From the NCBI GenBank assembly GCA_003221005.1, contig QHTZ01000072.1:1-47512 (forward strand): a stretch of DNA of 47,512 nt. The letters are read 5' to 3'. The notes beneath the pieces are model-generated. The model had not been told where the DNA came from, made no database searches, and saw only the letters and a program-made list of their open reading frames with translations. Position 1 is the stretch's first letter; every line of letters begins with the position of its first letter. This document shows positions 41,783 to 47,512 of the stretch, in pieces. The translations under genes and the position numbers were made by a program. Origin of the DNA: Gemmatimonadota bacterium. GTDB taxonomy: Bacteria; Gemmatimonadota; Gemmatimonadetes; Gemmatimonadales; GWC2-71-9.

Positions 41783-43140
41783 TGCGTCACCGTCGGGAGC
41801 TCGCCTCGCACGTCCATCCGCACGCCGCGGACGCGCCGGTTGATGCCCTGCACGCCGCGGGCATAATAAAGGAATGCGACCGGCATGGAGTCGCGGAACA
41901 TCCGTTGGGCTGCCGCGGGGTCGGCAGGCGCACTCGCCCCGGCCACGCGGGCGAGCGTCCTCAGATAGCCAAGACCTGGATCGCCCTGGAGCCCGAGCAC
42001 GGCCGCTTGGAGGTCGTGGGCGGAGCCGTACACACGGTCCAGGTACGCCGAAAGCTCGACCTGGCGGATCGTCACGTCGAAGCCGGCCCGGGCGAGTTGC
42101 GCCTGGAGCAGCTGCTCGAGCGCCGCTTCGCCGGACCCGACTGTGAGCAGCTCGAAGGCAACCCGCTCACCCCCGAGCAGCCGCCGCGCGGAGTCGGGGT
42201 CCGTGGGGATCGGTCGCGACGCAACGAATCCGGGGACTGATGATGGAACCGGGCCGTCGGCCGCGGTCCCGAAGCCGTAAAGATAGCCGCTCACGATCTC
42301 GGCCCGGTCGATCGCCAGGGCGGCGGCGAGGCGCACGCGCCGCTCCCTGAACGGTGCACGCCGCTCGTTGAAGACGATGCCGTAGGGGAAGAGCATCGGA
42401 TAGTCGAGCACGGTGAGCGCCGCGTCTCGCCGGACGAACGCCACGTGCGCGGGTTGGATCCCGGCTACGTCGAGCTCCCCGCCGACCAGAGCCGCGAGCT
42501 TGGTCGTGGGCTCGTCGACGACGACCACGGTGAACCGATCCACCAGCGGCGGGCCGCCCAGCTCGGCGGGGAATTCCGGGTTGGCCGCGAACACCCACCG
42601 CCGATTCGGCTCGTGCAGCACGAAGCGGAACGGCCCGTTCCCCACCGGGTGCTCGTTCCACGCCGCCTGCCGCAGCCGCTCGTGCGGCACGGTGTCCAGC
42701 AGGTGGGCGGGAAGAACCGTCGAGTCGTCCGGGTCGCTCGCGAACGCGATCGGCGCCAAGTCTTCGAGGCGCGGATATCCGGTCGCGGGGTCTCGGGCCG
42801 TATTCAGGGTCCACGCGACGTCGCGCGCGCTGGTGGACCGCCCGTCGCCCCACCGCAATCCCCGGAACAACCGAAACCTCAGCGTGCGGCCGTCGGGAGC
42901 CCAGCGCCACGCGCGCGCCAAGTAGGGTTGCGGGGTGAGCGCGGTGTCGTAGCGAGCGAGCGTCGTGAGCAGCACGTACTTCTGAACCTGCTTCGCCAGG
43001 GGATGCACCGTGACCAGCGGGTTCATGCTCTGGAGGTCGGCGCCCGAGGCGAACACGACGGAGCGACCGTGGCGAGCGGGCTCTCCCCCCACCACGCACG
43101 CCCCGACCGTCGCCAGGCCCCACAGCGTGCGTCGCCACAC
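41764..43140 (-). CDS. ABC transporter substrate-binding protein, peptide/nickel (SBP_bac_5) family
   Basis: A 458-residue exported protein. The N-terminus LWGLATVGAC suggests lipoprotein processing at Cys15. SBP_bac_5 features are FASGADLQSMNPLVTV, LARAWRWAPDGRTLRFRLFRGLRWGDG (read as WAPDGRTLRFRL and GLRWGDG), RDVAWTLNTARDPATG and GNGPFRFVLHEPNRRWVF. Such proteins bind oligopeptides, but many bind sugars or oligosaccharides. The start is GTG. It is the first gene of the operon to 36127 and diverges from the two permease genes, 45 bp away, so both arms share a control region. No ATPase gene is in the window. Confidence 0.9.
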   Translation of the reverse strand: MWRRTLWGLATVGACVVGGEPARHGRSVVFASGADLQSMNPLVTVHPLAKQVQKYVLLTTLARYDTALTPQPYLARAWRWAPDGRTLRFRLFRGLRWGDGRSTSARDVAWTLNTARDPATGYPRLEDLAPIAFASDPDDSTVLPAHLLDTVPHERLRQAAWNEHPVGNGPFRFVLHEPNRRWVFAANPEFPAELGGPPLVDRFTVVVVDEPTTKLAALVGGELDVAGIQPAHVAFVRRDAALTVLDYPMLFPYGIVFNERRAPFRERRVRLAAALAIDRAEIVSGYLYGFGTAADGPVPSSVPGFVASRPIPTDPDSARRLLGGERVAFELLTVGSGEAALEQLLQAQLARAGFDVTIRQVELSAYLDRVYGSAHDLQAAVLGLQGDPGLGYLRTLARVAGASAPADPAAAQRMFRDSMPVAFLYYARGVQGINRRVRGVRMDVRGELPTVTQWRVTP

Positions 43141-43185
43141 GCGTGGATTCTAGCGGCGTCTCCAAACCCGCGCGAGATTGCCGCC
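43141..43185. promoter_or_regulatory. divergent control region between binding protein and permeases
   Basis: 45 bp separate the GTG start of the ABC binding protein (minus) and the ATG of the first permease (plus). Promoters for both directions must lie here or inside the coding ends. I cannot identify -35/-10 elements. Confidence 0.35.
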
Positions 43186-44163
43186 ATGTTCGCGGCACTC
43201 GGGCGCCGCGCGGTCACGGGCATCGCCGTGCTCGTGGGCGTCGTCACCCTCACGTTCGTGCTGCTGCGCCTCTCGCCCGGCGACCCAGCAGCGCGCCTGC
43301 TCGGGCCCAGCGCTACGGCTGCTCAGCTCACGGCCCAGCGCCATGCGCTCGGGCTCGACCAACCGCTCGCGGCCCAGTACGCGGCGTGGCTCGGCCGGTT
43401 CGTCCGCGGCGATTGGGGGACGAGTGTGGCCACCGGCCGACCGGTGCGTGCCTTGCTCGGCGACGCCTGGCCCGCGACCGTCTGCCTAGTAGGGCTATCG
43501 CTGCTCGTGAGCTATCTCCTGGGCCTGGCCGTCGGAGCGCTTCAGGCCGCGCGCCGCGGCTCCCGGCTCGACACCGCGCTCTCGGTGGCGAGCGTGACGC
43601 TGTTCGCGATCCCGGGATACTGGCTGGGGCTCATGCTGGTGATGGTGTTCACCTATTGGGCTCGCGCCCTGCCCGCGTTCGGCGCCGCAGGGCTGGACGC
43701 CGAGCTCCTCGTGGGAAGCGCGCGCCTGGCCGACCGGCTGCGGCACCTCGCCCTCCCGCTCGCCACCCTGACCTTGATCGGCATCGGCGGGGTCGCCCGC
43801 TACGTGCGTGGCGCGCTGCTCGACGTCGTCGCGCAGCCGTTCGTCACCACAGCTCGGGCGAAGGGCCTGCCCCCGGCAGTGGTCCTGCTGCGCCACGCGC
43901 TCCGCAACGCACTCATCCCCGTGCTGACACTCCTCGGCCTCTCCCTCCCCGCCCTCTTCTCGGGCGCGGTGTTCGTGGAGGCGGTGTTCGCTTGGCCCGG
44001 CGTAGGCCGCGTGCTGGTCGAGGGGGTGCAGGCCCGCGACTATCCGCTCGTCATGGCGGCGACGACGGTGAGCGCCGCCCTCGTCGTGGTGGGAAACCTG
44101 CTCGCTGATGCCGCGGCGACGTGGGCGGACCCGCGGACGCGGCGGGGGAGACGCGCGGCATGA
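43186..44163 (+). CDS. ABC transporter permease, DppB/OppB type
   Basis: A 325-residue inner-membrane permease with about six helices. It begins ALGRRAVTGIAVLVGVVTLTF, has the extracellular LGLDQPLAAQYAAWL typical of DppB-type N-termini, FAIPGYWLGLMLVMVF, and the EAA loop ARAKGLPPAVVLLRHALRNALIPV (read as AKGLPPAVVLLRHALRN) near residue ~225, which contacts the ATPase. The start is ATG 43186. The stop overlaps the next permease as ATGA. It pairs with the binding protein encoded divergently; the ATPase must be elsewhere. Confidence 0.9.
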   Translation: MFAALGRRAVTGIAVLVGVVTLTFVLLRLSPGDPAARLLGPSATAAQLTAQRHALGLDQPLAAQYAAWLGRFVRGDWGTSVATGRPVRALLGDAWPATVCLVGLSLLVSYLLGLAVGALQAARRGSRLDTALSVASVTLFAIPGYWLGLMLVMVFTYWARALPAFGAAGLDAELLVGSARLADRLRHLALPLATLTLIGIGGVARYVRGALLDVVAQPFVTTARAKGLPPAVVLLRHALRNALIPVLTLLGLSLPALFSGAVFVEAVFAWPGVGRVLVEGVQARDYPLVMAATTVSAALVVVGNLLADAAATWADPRTRRGRRAA

Positions 44164-45017
44164 GGCGCCTGCTGAGCGACCGGCGTGGCAGCTTCGGCGC
44201 TGTCGTGCTCTGCCTGACGCTGTTCGTCGCGGCTGCCGCACCGGTCGTCACCACCGGCACTCCGGCGGCGCAGCCGGACGTTGTGGGCGCCCGGTTCCTG
44301 CCGCCGCTCGCGACCGATCGCCACGGCGGGTTTCATCCCCTGGGCACGGACCGCTTCGGCCGCGACGTCTGGACCCGCCTCGCCTACGGGGGGCGGGTGT
44401 CCCTGTCGGTGAGCCTGCTCGCGGTGCTGCTGTCGGTGGTCGTGGGAGTCGCGGTTGGCGCGGCAGCGGGGTACGCGACCGGCGGGCTGACGCTGTTGCT
44501 GCTCGGCATCACGGACTTCGCGCTGGCGCTGCCGCGCGTGGTGCTGCTCCTGCTGCTCGCGTCTCTGTGGCCGCCGAGCGCCGCGTTGGTGGTGCTGGTC
44601 TTGGGCGCCACAGGATGGATGACCATCGCACGGCTGGTGCACGGCGAAGTGCGCACGCTCGCAGCCCGGCCGTTCGTCGAAAGCGCGACCGCGCTCGGCG
44701 CGGGCCGGGCGCGGGTGCTGTGGCGGCACATCCTTCCTAACGCGCTGACGCCCGTGATCGTAGCGACCGCGCTCGCCGTGGGGAACGCAATCATGCTCGA
44801 GGCGGGCCTGTCGTTCCTCGGGCTGGGCGTGCAGCCACCGACGCCGTCATGGGGCAACATGATCGCATCCGGCCGCGACACCCTCGTCAACGCCCCCTGG
44901 GTCGCCGCAGCGCCGGGGCTTGCGCTCGCGCTCGTGGTGGTCGCCTGTACGCTGCTCGGCGACGCGATACGCGACGTCTACCACGGAGAAACGGGAGACG
45001 GGAAACGGGAAACGTAA
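44160..45017 (+). CDS. ABC transporter permease, DppC/OppC type
   Basis: About 285 residues from ATG 44160, which overlaps the previous stop. DppC features are GTDRFGRDVWTRLAYGGRVSLSVS (read as LGTDRFGRDVWTRLAYGGR), the EAA loop ESATALGAGRARVLWRHILPNALTPV (read as GAGRARVLWRHILPNALTP) and FLGLGVQPPTPSWGNMI. The last residues ETGDGKRET are coded by one arm of a long inverted repeat. The convergent esterase protein ends in the nearly identical ETGNEKRET, coded by the other arm, so this tail is probably not part of the ancestral protein. Confidence 0.92.
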   Translation: MRRLLSDRRGSFGAVVLCLTLFVAAAAPVVTTGTPAAQPDVVGARFLPPLATDRHGGFHPLGTDRFGRDVWTRLAYGGRVSLSVSLLAVLLSVVVGVAVGAAAGYATGGLTLLLLGITDFALALPRVVLLLLLASLWPPSAALVVLVLGATGWMTIARLVHGEVRTLAARPFVESATALGAGRARVLWRHILPNALTPVIVATALAVGNAIMLEAGLSFLGLGVQPPTPSWGNMIASGRDTLVNAPWVAAAPGLALALVVVACTLLGDAIRDVYHGETGDGKRET

Positions 45018-45053
45018 CCGCTCCTACGTCTCCCGTTTCTCGTTTCCCGTTTC
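44988..45053. terminator. long inverted repeat of GGGAAAC heptamers between convergent genes
   Basis: Two 29-nt arms, 44988-45016 and 45025-45053, separated by 8 nt; only three positions do not pair by Watson-Crick, and two of those can form G-U. Both arms are built from 7-bp units close to GGGAAAC. Both stop codons (45015-45017 plus, 45024-45026 minus) lie at the loop side. It can fold in either transcript and may act as a bidirectional terminator. Confidence 0.6.
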
Positions 45054-45716
45054 GCGGAGCTCCCCAAGCTCGCGCAACACCCGCTCGTCGATCTCATGCC
45101 CCCCATCGAATTCCACGACGCGGAACGAGATCCCGTGCGTGGTCAGTCGCTCCCGCTCGCGCGCGAGGATCTTGGGGGTGATGAACTCGTCGCGGCGCCC
45201 CGCCACGAGCGTGAGATCCACGCCGGCGAGTCGCTCACGCGCAGCCACCAGGTCGAGGTCGGGCGGGATCTCGCCTCCCCAGAGAATCAGCCGCTCCGCG
45301 TGCGCGACGCCCTGCGCCAGCCAGCGGCATGCCGTCGCCGTCCCTTGTGAGAACCCGAGCACCGTCACGCGGGCGCGCGAGCGCTCGCGACCGGTGCGCA
45401 CGGTCGCGTATACCGCGTCGAGATACCGCACGTAGTCCGCGATCTCCGCCAGCCGATCCTCGCGTGTCATCCAGCTCGCGCCCACCTTGCGAGCGGCCGC
45501 TCCCTCACTCATCTCACCCACGTAGAACCGCGACAGCCCCTCCGGGGCGACCACGAGCCTCCCCTTTCCGGCGAGTGACTCGAAATGCCGCAGCAAGCGC
45601 CCGGCCAGCTGGCCGTACCCATGCAAGACGAACCAGACGTCCGCCACCTCACGCGAGCCATCACCCGACGTGTAATAGCGCGCGGAGCGCGTCACTGAGA
45701 TCCGATGCTCTTGCAA
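45024..45716 (-). CDS. alpha/beta-hydrolase, phospholipase/carboxylesterase-like
   Basis: A 230-residue hydrolase beginning at a TTG (LQEHRISVTRSARYYTSG), chosen because family members start in this way and GAGGGG precedes it; a GTG lies seven codons later. The catalytic triad is visible: nucleophile elbow GFSQGTA, Asp in GRRDEFIT and His in DGGHEID, with the oxyanion segment FVLHGYGQLA. It resembles carboxylesterase/phospholipase 2 and acylprotein thioesterase types and probably acts on small esters in the cytoplasm. The C-terminal ETGNEKRET is coded by the inverted repeat shared with the permease gene. It is eight bases from the GH38 gene and likely cotranscribed. Confidence 0.85.
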   Translation of the reverse strand: MQEHRISVTRSARYYTSGDGSREVADVWFVLHGYGQLAGRLLRHFESLAGKGRLVVAPEGLSRFYVGEMSEGAAARKVGASWMTREDRLAEIADYVRYLDAVYATVRTGRERSRARVTVLGFSQGTATACRWLAQGVAHAERLILWGGEIPPDLDLVAARERLAGVDLTLVAGRRDEFITPKILARERERLTTHGISFRVVEFDGGHEIDERVLRELGELRETGNEKRET

Positions 45717-45723
45717 GCGCCCC

Positions 45724-47512
45724 TCAGGTCACCAGGATCGTCACGATCTCGTGCGGCTCGGCGACGAACCGCACCGTCTTCCCTCGGGCCTCGAGCACGA
45801 GCGGCGCCGATTCGCGCTCGTCCGCCCGCACCCGATGCGCGCTCCGCACTCCTTCGCCGAAGCGCCACGCCCCGGCGGCTCTCCGCCCCGTCGCGTTGTA
45901 GCAACGCAGCACGAGCGGCGAGCCCGCCTGCGCCGGCTTGACCGCGGACAGCACGAGCCCCGTCCCCTCGAGCGCGATGTCGGGGGCCGCGGGCGCGAGG
46001 TCCACGGCATCGCGCAGCCAGAAGCCGCGCAGCGGAACGAAACAGTCTTCCCACAGCTCCGGGAGCACGTCACCCCGCTCGAGGTCGGTCGCGGAGACCG
46101 GAGCGAGCGCCAGCTCGACCCGGGTGGCGCCGAGGCACTGTGCCTGTGGCGTAGCGCTGGGCCAGGCGGCGTGGCCCGGTCGGGTCGGCAGGTCCCCTCG
46201 CGAGAGCTGCCCGACCGCGCGCAACAGCGTCAGCACGACGTCGCCGCCGGTGGTCCACTCGTACTCGAAGAAGCCCGGTGCGAGGAGCGCGAGCCCGCGG
46301 CTGCCGCTCGCGGCCGCCACGAAACGCTGCGCGGGAGCGGTCGGGACCGGCGTCTCGAGCGGGTAGTCCCGGGCCGGGGCAGCGACCGGTGAGCGGGTCA
46401 CGGCGCCGAACGCTGCCCCCGCCACCACAACCGCTCCGCCCAGCCCCGTCGGCAGCCGCGCGCGCAGCCGGTGGCTCGTCGCCTGGTTGTCGACCTCGAG
46501 CACGCACCGCACGACCGGGCTGTCGGCATGGAGTGAAACGACCAGGCGCAGCGCGACGCGTCCGCGCCGCCCGCCGCCCCCTACTCCACTCCCCGCCGCC
46601 ATTTCCAGTCGCGCTTCCAGGGCGGCGACCAGGGGCCCGGACGCGAGCCGTCGCACCGCCACCGGCCCCGCTGCGCGGAGGAGGCGATCGCGGGCCACAG
46701 GGCAGAACGTGTACGTATCGCCGGCGTCCCCCTCGTCCTCGAGTCGCAGCAGGTCGCCATAACGCTCTCCCGCGCGGCGGTCATGCACCGCCAGGGCGCC
46801 CGTGCCCTCGAACGCCACCTCGACCCAGCGGTTCGCGAGCGCGCGCCCCCGCACTCCCACACCATCGCCAGAGGGGAGGGGGAGGGGCTGCGGATCGCCG
46901 AGCGACAACGTAGCCAGGCCGAGTCCAGGCACGGCCGGCATGCGGAAAGCGACGCGCACGCGCTCCACTTCGTCTTGGTCGGGATAGTGACGCGCCGCCT
47001 CAAGGCGTTCGAGAGCGACAGCGCGACCGAGCACTTGGACCGGGACGGTGCGACCAGCCCCCACCAGCGCGAACGGCCGGTGCCCCGCGGCCTCGTGCAC
47101 CCTGCGTCCGGAGGGCGGACCCACCGGCACGTCGCGCCGGAACAGCGTGAGGTCCGCGATCACGACTCCACCCCGAGGCCGCGCCGCGCCATTCCACATC
47201 ACCAGAGACGGCTTCACGGCGTCGGGCCGTTCGCGCGCGACGTCAGGGTCGTGTCGCACCAGGTCGTGCACGCTGCCCCGCACGATTTCCCGTGCGAAGG
47301 CCTCGACCTCGACGTAGCGCGCCGCGAGCGACTGGGCCACCGGGTCGCTTACGCAGCCGGCGACGGCATCGTGGAACTGGCAGCGGACGAGGGCGCGCCA
47401 TGCGAGGTCGAGCACAGGCCGCCGGTCACGGCCGCCCGCGCGCCGCGCCAGCGCCGCGAGCGGTTCGGCAAACCTCTCGAGCCACAGCTCGAGCTCCGAA
47501 TTGCGACGCTTG
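45724..47512 (-). CDS. glycoside hydrolase family 38 alpha-mannosidase, middle and C-terminal part (5' end outside window)
   Basis: At least 595 residues; the frame runs open through the right edge. It starts in the middle domain with RRNSELELWLERFAEPLAALA and RALVRCQFHDAVAGCVSDPV, whose QFHD-x-G segment is the GH38 signature after the catalytic barrel. The remainder is the beta-sandwich C-terminal region (ALANRWVEVAFEGTGALAVHD, VALRLVVSLHADSPVVRC, PVSATDLERGDVLP and the end VRFVAEPHEIVTILVT). The catalytic Asp and zinc residues lie in the missing N-terminal barrel. It removes alpha-mannose residues from glycans; with heparinase and a sugar kinase nearby this suggests host or plant glycan use. 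Confidence 0.85.
   Translation of the reverse strand, partial: KRRNSELELWLERFAEPLAALARRAGGRDRRPVLDLAWRALVRCQFHDAVAGCVSDPVAQSLAARYVEVEAFAREIVRGSVHDLVRHDPDVARERPDAVKPSLVMWNGAARPRGGVVIADLTLFRRDVPVGPPSGRRVHEAAGHRPFALVGAGRTVPVQVLGRAVALERLEAARHYPDQDEVERVRVAFRMPAVPGLGLATLSLGDPQPLPLPSGDGVGVRGRALANRWVEVAFEGTGALAVHDRRAGERYGDLLRLEDEGDAGDTYTFCPVARDRLLRAAGPVAVRRLASGPLVAALEARLEMAAGSGVGGGGRRGRVALRLVVSLHADSPVVRCVLEVDNQATSHRLRARLPTGLGGAVVVAGAAFGAVTRSPVAAPARDYPLETPVPTAPAQRFVAAASGSRGLALLAPGFFEYEWTTGGDVVLTLLRAVGQLSRGDLPTRPGHAAWPSATPQAQCLGATRVELALAPVSATDLERGDVLPELWEDCFVPLRGFWLRDAVDLAPAAPDIALEGTGLVLSAVKPAQAGSPLVLRCYNATGRRAAGAWRFGEGVRSAHRVRADERESAPLVLEARGKTVRFVAEPHEIVTILVT

Noticed and set aside
35278..45053. CRISPR array
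   Set aside because: The repeats have 7-8 bp units without spacers and no cas gene is present.

Overview
The window is GC-rich (about 70% by eye), densely packed bacterial DNA in which neighbouring genes repeatedly overlap by 4 bp (ATGA or GTGA). It holds a complete alternative complex III operon, a Ser/Thr kinase fused to a TolB-like/TPR domain beside a BTAD-AAA regulator, and a VIT-vWA/ECF sigma/anti-sigma trio. Together these suggest an uncultured Gemmatimonadota-like bacterium. That is inference: no rRNA or other phylogenetic marker is present.

Region 1 (1-10.9 kb) looks like a complex-lipid locus. Four plus-strand genes encode the end of an alpha-oxoamine synthase (serine palmitoyltransferase type), a GNAT-fold protein, an NAD-dependent epimerase-type SDR and a PAP2_3-type membrane enzyme. 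The first three match, in family and adjacency, the bacterial ceramide pathway Spt-bCerS-CerR. Converging on them, with stop codons overlapping in CTAG, is a nine-gene minus-strand operon: HAD phosphatase, nucleotidyltransferase, ATP-grasp enzyme, class III aminotransferase, CDP-alcohol phosphotransferase, Gfo/Idh/MocA dehydrogenase, flippase-like protein, small membrane protein and a second CDP-alcohol phosphotransferase. I read this as a pathway that makes, activates, attaches and moves an unusual polar headgroup.

Region 2 (10.9-22.1 kb) holds a secreted PHM-like copper protein with a His/Met tail, the coupled kinase and BTAD-AAA regulator, a rhodanese-MBL persulfide dioxygenase-like protein, a cupin, and the VIT-vWA/sigma/anti-sigma operon. 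Region 3 (22.1-30.4 kb) is respiratory: ActA-ActF in canonical order, followed by a cupredoxin that lacks the type 1 copper cysteine.

Region 4 (30.4-47.5 kb) is metabolic. One operon has two amidohydrolases, a DapA-family lyase, an FMN-type TIM barrel and an enolase-superfamily enzyme. A second has a peptide-type ABC binding protein, GHMP kinase, frameshifted heparinase, TrmJ and an aminotransferase. Two ABC permeases diverge from the second operon, with an esterase and a partial GH38 mannosidase beyond. No ABC ATPase is present. Tandem repeats of 7-8 bp units, often as inverted pairs, occur inside genes and at gene ends here. The largest gene-free gaps are about 150 bp; no tRNA, rRNA, CRISPR array or insertion sequence was seen.
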